A program made the position numbers and the translations under genes. Positions 27,271 through 36,116 of a stretch of 64,000 bases of DNA are shown one piece after another. The notes beneath the pieces are model-generated. The model was not told where the DNA came from and did no database searches. It was given only the letters and a program-made list of their open reading frames with translations. This stretch comes from Brochothrix thermosphacta DSM 20171 = FSL F6-1036 (lineage in GTDB: Bacteria > Bacillota > Bacilli > Lactobacillales > Listeriaceae): positions 1,550,001 through 1,614,000 of the forward strand of contig NZ_CP145608.1 of assembly GCF_036884295.1 (NCBI RefSeq), given 5' to 3'. Every line of letters starts with the position of its first letter. Position 1 is the first letter of the stretch.

Positions 27271-27441
27271 TTAATACCCTTTGTATGTTAAGAATTTAAC
27301 AAATGCATACACACATAAAACCCACGACCATCCAGTAATGCTTCGTGCAGCTCTATCTGACACTGGTAAATAATCAGGAGCAAAAAAGCCTAGTAGAACA
27401 ATAATGCCCGTCACTAACAATAAGACTAAATATTTATTCAT
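27271..27441 (-). CDS. Small membrane protein (56 aa)
   Basis: 56 residues with two hydrophobic segments (YLVLLLVTGIIVLLGFF and WSWVLCVYAFVKFL). The start at 27441 is chosen because GAGGAGAG lies 6 nt upstream; an upstream in-frame start (27477) lacks such a site. No family recognised. Confidence 0.6.
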   Translation of the reverse strand: MNKYLVLLLVTGIIVLLGFFAPDYLPVSDRAARSITGWSWVLCVYAFVKFLTYKGY

Positions 27442-27583
27442 TGTATCTCTCCTCGTTAGATTCATCTGATGCTTCATTCTAACATGTTATCTCCACGCTT
27501 TCCAAACCAATTATTAATTTCTGTATTAAAAATGTTAACTTTAAGCTTTATTGAAAAAAATCGGCTTAATTATCTACTAAATT

Positions 27584-27616
27584 AACCCAGATCAGAAAGT
27601 TTTAGCTGGGTTTTTA
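27584..27616. terminator. Terminator-like hairpin
   Basis: AACCCAG and CTGGGTT arms followed by a T run on the plus strand. A second A-rich hairpin follows, just after the end of the permease gene at 27652. Confidence 0.6.
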
Positions 27617-27651
27617 TCTAAAAAAACAGCCACAAACAACTGCTTTTAATT

Positions 27652-29238
27652 CTATAATCGTTTCTTAAGCAACAGCTTAAACATAATATGTGACGCTCCT
27701 AGCAATAACACTACGATACTGGTCGTATAAATGGCATAGCCGCTATCATTAAGGAACACTGGTACAGATCCTAAAATCACGGCAATTAATAAACTTCCAA
27801 GCATCCCTATTACGGCTGACATACTCTGCTTAACCACCTGTGTTTCTGACTCCCAGTCGTAATTAGCAAATTGATAATTTATAAAAAGTCCCCATGTTGC
27901 AGAAAAGATAGCAAATATGAGCGGAATAACTAACATCATCAGTCCTTGATACAAAGTTGCTTTAATACCAATAATAAAGAGACTTCCACTTATTAGAGCT
28001 ACTGGGACAGTTAAAGTGAGATTAACGAGTATTTTACTAAGATAAATATCACGCAGGCGTAAAGGTAAGCTTTTAAGTATCCAAAGATTTTTACCTTCTA
28101 ATGACAACGATACACTACTTGTGTTGGACATGCCTATCATTGCCGCCAATATAAAAGGAGCTAATTTTGGTAAAAACACGACTAATTCAGGTAAGCCTAC
28201 CATTATCGCTAATCTTTCACTTCCAACAATTACTACTGCGACTGACATAATAACTGACATGACCAATCCAACAACCATATTAGTCACATAAATAGTAGAT
28301 GATAAAAAGCGTTTCAGCTCTTTACTATATAGAGCAGTCAGAACGCTGCCACTATTTAAACGATTAACTTCATAATTACTCTTATTATAGGTTGAAGATA
28401 TTCTGGTGTTAAGCGATTTATATTTAAAAGATAACACTTTTACAAATAATAGGTACCACACTATCGAAATTGCTATAAAGCTTATAAATTGTAACCATTT
28501 CTCCTCTACTATTCCGTTGTGGTACAATTCTGCGATTGGATAAATTTTGAAAGATTCGTTGATAAATATCCTCGATAAGTCATTTAATTGATTAATATCA
28601 AAGCTCTGATTGAATCCACCCGCAAATAAGGAAGCCGCTAAAATACTAATAAGTAGCACTATCATTAACACCGTTGATATAAGTGAGGCATGTTTTGTTC
28701 TTGAAGCAATTGCTGTAATAACTGCTCCGATAATAGTCGCAATTGTTGTAGGTATGAGTGTTACCGTAAACATAGCAATAATCCAAAAACAATAAAACAA
28801 CCTATTAGGATTGCTAAAAACAGCATATATAACGCCCGCTGGCAACATGATTAAAAGCGATAACAGTGTGTTCCAAATATATAAATACATAAAGCGGCTC
28901 GCAATAATAGTCGTTGTTTTTATAGGTAATGACATCAAGGTATCATAATCAAAAAAACCAAATAATTCACCGTTTGCTTTGAAAATAGTAAAAAAAAATG
29001 AGAGCAAACTAGCTATCAAAAATGCATAAAGTGGAATTAATTGTGTCATGTTTAAATAACCCAGACCATAGGCGATTGCCCCACTATAAAAACTTGCCAT
29101 TAATGCGACAATAGCAAGACATATCAAGTATATCAGGCGTTTGCTTTTTTCTTTTTTATGACCTGCCACTTTGAATATATTTAAACGTTGTTGCGAAATA
29201 AAACGAACTCTTAGCAACAACCAAATATTCTTATCCAT
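27652..29238 (-). CDS. ABC-2 type transporter permease
   Basis: 528 residues with about 12 hydrophobic helices and a soluble N-terminal stretch (MDKNIWLLLRVRFISQQRLN). It resembles large ABC-2 permeases that pair with one ATPase. The ATG at 29238 overlaps the ATPase stop by 8 nt (ATGGATAA), showing coupled synthesis. A longer reading would start at TTG 29244. Substrate unknown; bacteriocin or peptide export or immunity is common for such pairs. Confidence 0.82.
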   Translation of the reverse strand: MDKNIWLLLRVRFISQQRLNIFKVAGHKKEKSKRLIYLICLAIVALMASFYSGAIAYGLGYLNMTQLIPLYAFLIASLLSFFFTIFKANGELFGFFDYDTLMSLPIKTTTIIASRFMYLYIWNTLLSLLIMLPAGVIYAVFSNPNRLFYCFWIIAMFTVTLIPTTIATIIGAVITAIASRTKHASLISTVLMIVLLISILAASLFAGGFNQSFDINQLNDLSRIFINESFKIYPIAELYHNGIVEEKWLQFISFIAISIVWYLLFVKVLSFKYKSLNTRISSTYNKSNYEVNRLNSGSVLTALYSKELKRFLSSTIYVTNMVVGLVMSVIMSVAVVIVGSERLAIMVGLPELVVFLPKLAPFILAAMIGMSNTSSVSLSLEGKNLWILKSLPLRLRDIYLSKILVNLTLTVPVALISGSLFIIGIKATLYQGLMMLVIPLIFAIFSATWGLFINYQFANYDWESETQVVKQSMSAVIGMLGSLLIAVILGSVPVFLNDSGYAIYTTSIVVLLLGASHIMFKLLLKKRL

Positions 29239-29950
29239 TTTCAAGCACCTCCATAAAGAGGTCTTCTAAAGATTGTTCTTTTACTAGTTGCTCCATTTCG
29301 CCATTAATTGCGATTTTACCATGATGAATCATCGCAATTTTATTACATAATTTTTGTGCAACATCTAATACATGAGTTGAGAAAAAAACAGCGCTCCCTC
29401 TCGTGCATAGGTCTTTCATAATATTACGTAAAACAATCGCTGCTTTTGGATCTAACCCAACAAAAGGTTCATCAAGAATCAGTAGCTTAGGTTTGTGTAT
29501 CACTGCACCAATTAAAGCGATTTTTTGTTTCATTCCGTGTGAATATGAAGAAATTAAATCACCTAAATTACCCATTATTTCAAAAGCCTCTGCGTATTTT
29601 TTAATTTGTTGTTCCCGCTCACTTGATGATAGACCAAAAACATCTGAAATAAAATTAAGATATTGAATACCCGTTAAATGCTCATATAAATCAGGATTAT
29701 CAGGAATATAGGCGGTTATAGATTTACAGTCAATTGGATTAGTTTTTATAGATAAACCTTCGATATATATTTCGCCTTGCTCAAAATCTAATACCCCTAC
29801 TACTGCCTTAATTGTAGTGCTTTTGCCGGCACCATTGTGACCTATAAATGCAAAAATATCACCCGCAGCTACTTCGATATTAATATTTTCAACTGCTTGT
29901 TTTCCATTATTATACGTTTTACCAAAATTTTTAATTTCTAATATATTCAT
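29231..29950 (-). CDS. ABC transporter ATP-binding protein
   Basis: 239 residues: Walker A GHNGAGKSTT (about 37-46), Q-loop region AYIPDNPDLYEHLTG, signature SYSHGMKQK (about 137-145), Walker B LLILDEPFVGLDP, and switch histidine STHVL. Energises the adjacent 528-residue permease. The downstream permease overlaps by 8 nt. AAAGGGGGAAAG precedes the ATG. Confidence 0.9.
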   Translation of the reverse strand: MNILEIKNFGKTYNNGKQAVENINIEVAAGDIFAFIGHNGAGKSTTIKAVVGVLDFEQGEIYIEGLSIKTNPIDCKSITAYIPDNPDLYEHLTGIQYLNFISDVFGLSSSEREQQIKKYAEAFEIMGNLGDLISSYSHGMKQKIALIGAVIHKPKLLILDEPFVGLDPKAAIVLRNIMKDLCTRGSAVFFSTHVLDVAQKLCNKIAMIHHGKIAINGEMEQLVKEQSLEDLFMEVLENG

Positions 29951-30393
29951 CTGCTTTCCCCCTTTTTGAATGACAAGTTACTATTAAACTATTTAGTTAA
30001 TTATAACCCATTAAGAGAATGATTCCCTGTTATTTACTGTTTTTGTATATATATTAATTACTACTATCAACTTTTAGAAAATACTTACTTTCAAAAAACA
30101 ACCATAGTAGCTGTCTCAAACTGAATACAATTACAAAAGAGTTCGAACTTTTTTAATACTGCTGTATTCGTAAACAATGGTGGCGTAACAACTATGCTTA
30201 TTCATCAATTAATGCTGCATTAGATAACCCCGAGCGTCTGCTATTATTTTAATAAAACTAACAATGTCTCCTAAAAAGCACATATGATGTTGGTGAAGTA
30301 TTTATAGTAACTAGCGTGTTATCAAAAAAAAACTACTCTCATATTAGAGACTAGCTTTTTGAAATGGAATGATTAATTTCTTTTTATACTATT
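29951..30393. other. Intergenic region upstream of the ABC transporter
   Basis: About 440 bases without a supportable gene. It includes the ABC transporter promoter region. On the plus strand about 30166-30255 an open stretch reads WWRNNYAYSSINAALDNPERLLLF with no start or ribosome binding site, possibly a gene remnant. A terminator-like hairpin lies at 30328-30360. Confidence 0.4.
30328..30360 (-). terminator. Terminator of the laminin-G-like gene
   Basis: On the minus strand a CTA-TCTC/GAGA-TAG stem is followed by nine U residues, directly after the gene ending at 30394. Confidence 0.65.
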
Positions 30394-31002
30394 TTAATCC
30401 AATGGTTTAATGATTAAATCTTTAAAGAAAGCCTCCGTCCCAATATCTACAAATAAACCTATGTTACCTCTTGCCCCAGCACCAAGCTTCATTTTATCAA
30501 CAACCAATACAGGTTTCTTCTGATTGTTTAGATAGAAGGTTGCTTTTTCATCAATAACTATTATTTTTAAAGTAATCCACTTATCTAACGCAATATCAGC
30601 TGGGCCTTCAAAATCTACTATTCCACGGTTTCTAAAGTAATCAAAAGTGTAGTTTGGGTATGAAAAATATTGCACCCCGCGGTTTTTTCTTACAGGATCA
30701 GTTGTTTGTCCATTAGTAGGGCGAACATAAAAAGCTTCAAAATTTGTATCCTCTTCATTGATTCTAAACGCAACACCAATAAAACCTCGTGCAAAATCAG
30801 GGGCATCTGGCAAAAGACGACTTAACATCTTCACTTCTATCTCGCCGTTATGAAAAGACGTATTTGAAATTTTCGCATAAGTATTCTCATCAAATGCCAT
30901 TAATTTATCTTTCTTCACTACTCGTAATACGTTTTCACCATCCAACTCTGTATAATCACACTCAGTATGAATTGCTGTATAAGCTATCGAATTAATAGTC
31001 AA
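30394..31002 (-). CDS. Concanavalin/LamG-like beta-sandwich protein, unknown role
   Basis: 202 residues without signal peptide. TTG start with a strong AGGAGG site 8 nt upstream. The pattern NGEIEVKMLSR...FARGFIGVAFRI...FEAFYVRP...WITLKIIVIDEKATFYLNNQKKPVLVV...GNIGLFVDIGTEAFFKDLII is that of laminin-G/DUF1080-type carbohydrate-binding folds. Cytoplasmic location suggests a glycan- or ligand-binding enzyme accessory. No operon partner. Confidence 0.65.
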   Translation of the reverse strand: MTINSIAYTAIHTECDYTELDGENVLRVVKKDKLMAFDENTYAKISNTSFHNGEIEVKMLSRLLPDAPDFARGFIGVAFRINEEDTNFEAFYVRPTNGQTTDPVRKNRGVQYFSYPNYTFDYFRNRGIVDFEGPADIALDKWITLKIIVIDEKATFYLNNQKKPVLVVDKMKLGAGARGNIGLFVDIGTEAFFKDLIIKPLD

Positions 31003-31122
31003 AATAAATTCCTCCTGGTTAATTAATTTTTAGTCTTCTATTATTGTAAAATAAGTATAAATCAACTAAATTTCAAGGTTTTAAAACGAACTTTTGTGTG
31101 AAGTTTAGTCACTAATTTATCC

Positions 31123-31701
31123 TTACCAGAAAAACCAGTTCCATATAAATACGCTGATTAAACAAATAATTGCTGAGGTTAATGTAAATACTAACACTAT
31201 TTTAATTTTATTCACACGGTCTCTTTTTTTATCTCTTTTTTCTCGCGCTGCTTGAATATTTTTTCCTTCAGTAAAAGCAAGGATTTCTGCATAAGTTTGT
31301 ATATTTTCCATTTTTTTCATTTTCTCAATTTTCAGTGCCGCTACCATAGAAATCACCCAAAACACCAACGAAATACCAACCCCATACCAACCCCATAAAT
31401 CCATCAAAGGGACAATAGATATCACCGTCATTATCATAAAAACAAATATTACCCCTGTGTGTTTATTAAATTTTGCAACACCGATTGTTTGTCTCATATT
31501 TTCCACATCACCTTTAATTAATTCATCTAAACTCACTTCAAAGAGCGTGCTTAATGCTATTAAATTATGAATATCTGGATATGTATGGTCATTCTCCCAT
31601 TTAGAGATGGTTTGTCGTGTCACATAGATTTTTTCTGCGAGCTCTTCTTGAGAAAGACCGTCACGTTCACGATAAATTTTTAATTGCTTACTAAAATTCA
31701 T
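31123..31701 (-). CDS. XRE-family regulator with membrane domain
   Basis: 192 residues. An N-terminal HTH_3 (about 5-60, LSQEELAEKIYVTRQTISKWENDHTYPDI) is followed by three hydrophobic helices (about 80-130 and 168-190). Membrane-tethered HTH proteins of this type are common in Firmicutes; targets are unknown. AAAGGAGGTAGTAACTA precedes the ATG. Confidence 0.82.
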   Translation of the reverse strand: MNFSKQLKIYRERDGLSQEELAEKIYVTRQTISKWENDHTYPDIHNLIALSTLFEVSLDELIKGDVENMRQTIGVAKFNKHTGVIFVFMIMTVISIVPLMDLWGWYGVGISLVFWVISMVAALKIEKMKKMENIQTYAEILAFTEGKNIQAAREKRDKKRDRVNKIKIVLVFTLTSAIICLISVFIWNWFFW

Positions 31702-32063
31702 TAGTTACTACCTCCTTTTATATAATGATAATATAAAAACAGTTAGTTTGTCTGTCTATGAGGATATACTTTGCTTATTTCTCCCTGTACACTTTCGTTT
31801 ACATGAGTGAAAACATTGATTTAACAGCTTTCTGGCAATTATCACTATTTAGTGAAAATTAAAGCGAGTGATGTCAACGTAGTTGTAAGTTGCGATGAAT
31901 TTGAACGCAGTAAAAATTAAGATGCAATAAACGACCTTCGAAACCGAAGTGTCGCATTTTATCAACTTCTATGTGTAAATAAAAAAGCTACTATCAAATT
32001 AATAACAGTAGAAATTGTAATTTTTATGGAGTATAAACTAATATTTTTTATTCCCGTCATCTA
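31702..32063. other. Gene-free region upstream of the toxin-like cluster
   Basis: No ORF with a ribosome binding site. A hairpin at about 31921-31960 (CGAC-CTTCG and CGAAG-TGTCG followed by a T run) looks like a relic terminator. A 19-codon frame at 31804-31863 (MSENIDLTAFWQLSLFSEN) has no ribosome binding site and may be a fragment. Confidence 0.4.
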
Positions 32064-32092
32064 TTGACAGACTATTCCGAATTCACTATGAT
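32064..32092 (+). promoter_or_regulatory. Consensus sigma-A promoter
   Basis: TTGACA (32064-32069) and TATGAT (32087-32092) with a 17-bp spacer, about 35 nt upstream of the first toxin-like pseudogene. No terminator is evident before the putative immunity genes at 32596 and 33590, so it could drive both. Confidence 0.65.
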
Positions 32093-32125
32093 GTAGGTAC
32101 ATCTTTAACGAAAGTAAGTTACATT

Positions 32126-32565
32126 ATGTAAAGAAAGAGTCACATTTACTTTATTTTTTTAATAATAGCATTAATATTTAGTAGCATTAACTTTGATACT
32201 GTTAGTGCAAGTAATACTGATACCCTAGCTGCCAGTCATCAAATAAGCACTCGTGACAACAGACCAATGGATGACAGTGGTGGAGCACCGATGGCTCCTA
32301 AAGGCGGAGGACTTGGTGGTAGAGCACCTATTCCTAAACCTAATTCCTTACCAAATGGATACTACACCAGTATAAAAAATCACCAAATTATCCAAAGGAT
32401 TTTAAAGCTTCTAACCTTAAAAAAAATACGGTTAAAAATGGACAGCGTTTAGATAGTTTAAGAAAAGTGAAAAGTGGCGAATGGAAAAAAGTTTATTATG
32501 ATGGTTATTCTAAAAATAAAAAAGTATCTATCCATTATTTTCAGCATACTAAAAGTCAAAAATAA
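32126..32565 (+). pseudogene. Secreted toxin-like protein 1, broken
   Basis: Reads as signal peptide (SHIYFIFLIIALIFSSINF..VSAS), then a linker RPMDDSGGAPMAPKGGG..GGRAPIPK shared with copy 2, then a distinct C-terminal domain in another frame (QRLDSLRKVKSGEWKKVYY, then KKVSIHYFQHTK). Two lesions: the second codon after the ATG is TAA (32129-32131, where an AAA lysine codon would restore MKRK), and a frameshift lies between about 32355 and 32385. A conserved N-terminus with a swapped C-terminal domain is the architecture of polymorphic secreted toxins. The toxic activity is inferred. Confidence 0.6.
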
Positions 32566-32595
32566 TATGCATAGTAACATTAAAAGATAAAGGAA

Positions 32596-32985
32596 GTGAG
32601 CCCTATTTTAAAGATAAACAGTACGAATTACTATTATAATTCTCGAGCATATTTAATGCTTATGATTGGTGCACTAGAGTCTTATAAAAAAGGGGACATT
32701 TCAACTGATCAGCTGCATGCCTATGTTTTCACACCTGCAACTGAGACAACGATGGCTGAAATACCCTGTCATAAAACCATCCCTGAACTTATCTCAGAAA
32801 ACTTATACTACGAAGATGACTATAATCCAGATACAAGGATTCGGATGGCTGATGTCGCAATTGCAAAAGCACATTATCTTCTTGCAACACTTAAAGAATT
32901 AGAACTTGAAGATCCTGACAATGAATATGATGGGATTTATTCAAATTGGTGGATTCCAATTGATGAAAATGAACAATCTATATGA
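32596..32985 (+). CDS. Putative immunity protein for toxin-like protein 1
   Basis: 129 residues, acidic, no signal peptide, starting at GTG 30 nt after the broken toxin. Mostly helical-looking (RAYLMLMIGALESYKKGDIS, RIRMADVAIAKAHYLLATLKELE) with a C-terminal DGIYSNWWIPIDENEQ. Family not recognised. Position immediately downstream of a secreted toxin-like gene is the reason for the immunity call. The frame is intact although the toxin is dead. The GTG is only 2 nt from an AAAGGA motif, so an ATG further in (32656) remains possible. Confidence 0.5.
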   Translation: MSPILKINSTNYYYNSRAYLMLMIGALESYKKGDISTDQLHAYVFTPATETTMAEIPCHKTIPELISENLYYEDDYNPDTRIRMADVAIAKAHYLLATLKELELEDPDNEYDGIYSNWWIPIDENEQSI

Positions 32986-33032
32986 ATTAAGAATACTTGA
33001 AATAGACGAAATAGTATTTACTACAAGTCAGA

Positions 33033-33575
33033 TACTTTATTTTTCAATACAGCTGGGATTTACTTGTTAGCTGTATTAACATTGAAACAGTAAGTGCGAG
33101 CAGTACGTATCCCCTAACTGAAAGTCATCAAATAAGCACTCGTGCCAATAGACCAATGGATGGCAGTGGTGGCGCACCGATGGCTCCTAAAGGCGGAGGA
33201 ATTGGTGGTAGAGCACCTATTCCAAAAACTAAGCCTAAGCCTAAACCGAAGCCAAAACCAAAACCGAAAAAAGAACATCAAGTTGTATCCAGCTATAACA
33301 ATGCTTTGAAAAAGGGACAGAAAACTAACAGCCATAAAGTAACACATGCCACCAAATTTAAGAATAATATTTCTACAAGTGGAAAATCATATTCTTCAGC
33401 AGATTTATACAGAAACAATAAACTAGAGATAAGAAGATAATATGGTAAAAGTGGGAAAGTACAGACTGATATCCATTATTCAAATCATGGATATCCAAAA
33501 ACACATCCTAAAGTACCACATCGTCATAATTGGAAGTGGATTAACGGAAATTGGGCTCCGGGAAAAGAATATTAA
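33033..33575 (+). pseudogene. Secreted toxin-like protein 2, broken
   Basis: Shares with copy 1 the end of a signal peptide (INIETVSAS) and the linker SHQISTRANRPMDGSGGAP through GGRAPIPK. It then has a (KP)n stretch and a different C-terminus: RNNKLEIRR, a TAA stop at 33438-33440, then YGKSGKVQTDIHYSNHGYPK and THPKVPHRHNWKWINGNW, to a stop at 33575. No start codon is left upstream (the frame opens after TAG at 33012). The TAA stands where a Tyr (TAT) is expected. The His-rich end resembles nuclease-like toxin domains, tentatively. Confidence 0.6.
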
Positions 33576-33589
33576 GAGGTGAAATATAA

Positions 33590-33832
33590 ATGGACAAAAA
33601 AGAATGGGAAGATTACAGAAACGACATTGTTGATGAACACCAAGAGCTACCATTTTATTTGGATGGTAAAGAATGGTGGATTTCACGTTTATATGGTGAA
33701 GAAAAAAGTTATTTGTTGACAGCTCCAAATTCGGACACGCAGTTTTTCGCAACAGCTGAGGAACTCTTTGAAAAAGGTATCGTCAATGGGAAACCTTTTA
33801 TGGAACAGGTGCCTTATTTTTCCTTGATTTAA
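33590..33832 (+). CDS. Putative immunity protein for toxin-like protein 2
   Basis: 80 residues beginning MDKKEWEDYRNDIVDEHQEL, acidic and without signal peptide, with an aromatic core (EWWISRLYGEEKSYLL, DTQFFATAEELFEKGI). AGAGGTG lies 8 nt before the ATG and the gene starts 14 nt after the toxin-like frame ends. Family not recognised; the immunity role rests on position. A terminator follows directly. Confidence 0.55.
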   Translation: MDKKEWEDYRNDIVDEHQELPFYLDGKEWWISRLYGEEKSYLLTAPNSDTQFFATAEELFEKGIVNGKPFMEQVPYFSLI

Positions 33833-33851
33833 TAATTTACACATTAACCAC

Positions 33852-33897
33852 AAAAAAGAGCTAAACGTTGATACAACAGTGATTAGCTCTTTTTTTC
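33852..33897 (+). terminator. Terminator after the second immunity-like gene
   Basis: AGAGCTAA and TTAGCTCT arms followed by a T7 run; A tract on the left allows bidirectional use. Confidence 0.85.
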
Positions 33898-33924
33898 GGT
33901 GTATTTATACCAAAACCAGCATTT

Positions 33925-34310
33925 TTATTTATATTCTTCTGTTAAAAATTCAATTTGTTTTTCAGTTAATTCAATCATTCCGTTTCCAATCCACGGCGTT
34001 CCAATTAGCTTAACTTCAACTGGAGTACTGTACACTCTACTTTGAGCGTTAGAAACGCTTAAGTTAAGCAATTGAGCATACTCCACTGTTCCTTTTTTTG
34101 TCATAAAGATAAACTGTTTTTTTACATGATTCATAGTAGGCGTGTTGTTTTCTTCTAAAAAGTTAAAAAAACTCTGATTCTAGCTAAGTGAATGTTCACA
34201 GTGATAGCATTTTCAAATGTTTTAGTAAGATATAGTTTAAAATTTCGTAGCTGTTTAAAATCAATCTGCTCAAAAGTTAGTTGAGATAGTTCTAAATACA
34301 ACAAAAGACA
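33925..34310 (-). pseudogene. Frameshifted gene with integrase core-binding-like N-terminal part
   Basis: Two frames on the minus strand join if one base is added to a run of seven T (A7 at 34165-34171 on the plus strand). The first gives YLELSQLTFEQIDFKQLRNF and TVNIHLARIRVF, which looks like a tyrosine-recombinase core-binding (SAM-like) segment. The continuation reads NFLEENNTPTMNHVKKQ and ends LTEKQIEFLTEEYK at 33925. No catalytic domain is present. It sits just outside the left end of the guaA-site element, so it may be the scar of an earlier integration. A hairpin at about 34303-34353 limits it on the 5' side. Confidence 0.4.
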
Positions 34311-34471
34311 CTTCCTTCTAATCTCAAATGAGACAAGTAAGAAAGTGCCTTTATTAAATTGGCATATTACCAAAATTGTTACAAGTAGCAAGTTTTTATG
34401 GGATACCAATTATTTGTGAAAAATATTGAATAAGTAGTTGCAGCTATTTTAGTAAGTGTACCTATTTACTC

Positions 34472-34482
34472 TATTCCCACTC
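34472..34482. repeat. Left attachment site (attL/attR core)
   Basis: TATTCCCACTC, identical to 39845-39855 at the end of guaA; flanking bases differ (CTC before, CGTC after), so only the core is duplicated. Confidence 0.8.
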
Positions 34483-34664
34483 CGTCATAGCTAAGTCTAT
34501 TTTGAATGAATTTGAATAGTTTAAAGCTTTTTACTTAGAATTAAATAGTGAGTAGTTATTAGAATTTTGTGCGGTTGTTTGCAAAATGTTTGCAAAAATA
34601 AAAATTATATGATATTATGTATTTGTAATCGAAACAAAAAAACAATCGGAAGGAGGCTAATATT

Positions 34665-35144
34665 ATGGCTAGAGATTATATGAGTATAAGGCTTTCATAT
34701 GAAGCTAAATTTTGGTTGGAAAAATTACAAAGTCATGTGCAACAAGTTCTAGATAAATCTATTGATGAAAAAGAAGTAGATGATATGGAAATGATTTTGA
34801 AAGAATATCTTGAAAAAATTTCAGATCCACTTGGTGGTGTCTCAATAACAAATATACTTAAAGTATCAGCTTCAAGTATAATAGAGAAAGCATATTATTA
34901 TACAGAAAACTATTCGCTAGAAAAATGGTTGGAAATTGATGAATTAGTACAAAATAGTAAAATTAATTCAAATTTAGAAGTAGGAACACTTACCCCACGT
35001 TTGTATTTAGATAAAGAAGTGATTAACGGTTTAGAACAGTACCGATATGATTTTAAAAAAGAAAATATGGTACGTGTTGTAAAAATGAGTTATGTGATAA
35101 AAAATGTATTGTATGCATATCATTTAGAAATATTAGGAAAGTAA
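34665..35144 (+). CDS. Element protein with ribbon-helix-helix-like N-terminus, unknown
   Basis: 159 residues. GGAAGGAGG lies 8 nt before the ATG, the strongest ribosome binding site of the element. The N-terminus MARDYMSIRLSYEAKFWLEKL resembles a beta strand followed by a helix, as in RHH DNA-binding proteins; the rest is helical and charged. Promoter elements are likely in the AT-rich region about 34575-34640, where GTTTGCAAAATGTTTGCAAA repeats occur. First gene of the element, so possibly its regulator. Family not recognised. Confidence 0.6.
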   Translation: MARDYMSIRLSYEAKFWLEKLQSHVQQVLDKSIDEKEVDDMEMILKEYLEKISDPLGGVSITNILKVSASSIIEKAYYYTENYSLEKWLEIDELVQNSKINSNLEVGTLTPRLYLDKEVINGLEQYRYDFKKENMVRVVKMSYVIKNVLYAYHLEILGK

Positions 35145-35233
35145 AATGATTGAAGATTCTTTTAGAGTCTTCAAATAATTTTCGAACTGAATGTCTCGAT
35201 TAGCGAGACTAATAAACTTGAAGAGGTGGGAAA

Positions 35234-35413
35234 ATGTCTTATGAAACGCCAGAAGGAAAAGAAATAAAAACTATTGTAATCAGCGTATCACATTTACAAA
35301 AAACGTTTGATGATTATGCTAAAGATTTTCCATTTGAATGTCTGTCAGTGTTAGACTTTCTTGAATATGAAATTGTAAATGGTGCTCAAATTGTTGAATT
35401 AGAGGAGGAATAA
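35234..35413 (+). CDS. Small element protein (59 aa), unknown
   Basis: 59 residues starting MSYETPEGKEIKTIVISVSH and ending QIVELEEE, preceded by AGAGGTGGG. Acidic, no signal or membrane helix. Its end carries a GAGGAGG site directed at a further 21-codon frame (MRQRVRGSPPLLLKNVTMLL, 35415-35480), which may be a peptide or only a translational bridge to the next gene. Family not recognised. Confidence 0.5.
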   Translation: MSYETPEGKEIKTIVISVSHLQKTFDDYAKDFPFECLSVLDFLEYEIVNGAQIVELEEE

Positions 35414-35503
35414 CATGAGACAACGAGTACGGGGCTCCCCTCCCCTACTACTAAAAAATGTAACTATGTTGCTGAATTAAAAAATGAGAGGAATGAACTA
35501 ATC

Positions 35504-36073
35504 ATGAAAAAAAATATCAACGAATTATTATTACTAGAAGGAATTACTTTATCAAGTTTATCAGATGGAGTTCTTAGAAAGTTACAAACTTTGAGATTAG
35601 GCAAATCAGAAAGTTTTAATTTAACGCAAGATAATGTATCAGAAATGACTGTAAGCTACACCCTTCCAACTGCAGAGAATGTAATGGATAATATCCTGTC
35701 TTCTTGTCGTTTGTTTACAAATAAAGGAACTAGACTTATAGACTTAATTATTTCCAAAGATGGAGATTATCGGTTCTACCCTAACAGTTTTTTTTACTAC
35801 ACCGATAGTGAACTAAATAATAATGTTGCTTTAGAGCCAATAAAAAATGCCTTAGAAGAATTTCAAATTAATACTTCAATTAATCATAGATACTTTGCTC
35901 GCATTGCTGATGAATCAAGCATAGAAGAGATTCAAAAATTAATGCCTAAAGAATCTTATTTATGTCACAAACTTAAGAAAGAATTTGCTAAATCTACCGA
36001 GTGTAATGTTCGATATTCTTACCTTATAAAAGTCATTGCAGGATTAAATTTAATTGATAATGAGGTGAAATAA
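35504..36073 (+). CDS. Element protein (189 aa), unknown
   Basis: 189 residues, soluble, with a GAGAGGAATG region upstream of the ATG. An N-terminal helical part (MKKNINELLLLEGITLSSLS) is followed by mixed alpha/beta sequence (LIDLIISKDGDYRFYPNSFF) and a C-terminal helix. I recognise no domain. It lies directly upstream of the integrase gene on the same strand and ends 43 nt before it, so co-expression with the integrase is likely. Confidence 0.6.
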   Translation: MKKNINELLLLEGITLSSLSDGVLRKLQTLRLGKSESFNLTQDNVSEMTVSYTLPTAENVMDNILSSCRLFTNKGTRLIDLIISKDGDYRFYPNSFFYYTDSELNNNVALEPIKNALEEFQINTSINHRYFARIADESSIEEIQKLMPKESYLCHKLKKEFAKSTECNVRYSYLIKVIAGLNLIDNEVK

Positions 36074-36116
36074 GAGGAAATTTTAGGAATAAATCTTGAA
36101 ATTGAAGAAAAAATAC

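Noticed and set aside
32267-32452. 61-codon plus-strand ORF as a complete small gene
   Set aside because: The coding signal extends upstream into a signal peptide and downstream in another frame; it is a piece of the broken toxin-like gene.
33114-33347. Minus-strand ORF opposite the (KP)n linker
   Set aside because: Repetitive Phe/Trp/Arg translation is the complement of the Lys/Pro repeat; no ribosome binding site.
34155-34409. 84-codon minus-strand ORF as an intact gene
   Set aside because: Its 5' part runs through a terminator-like hairpin and has no ribosome binding site; only the 3' part looks protein-like and is treated as part of a frameshifted pseudogene.
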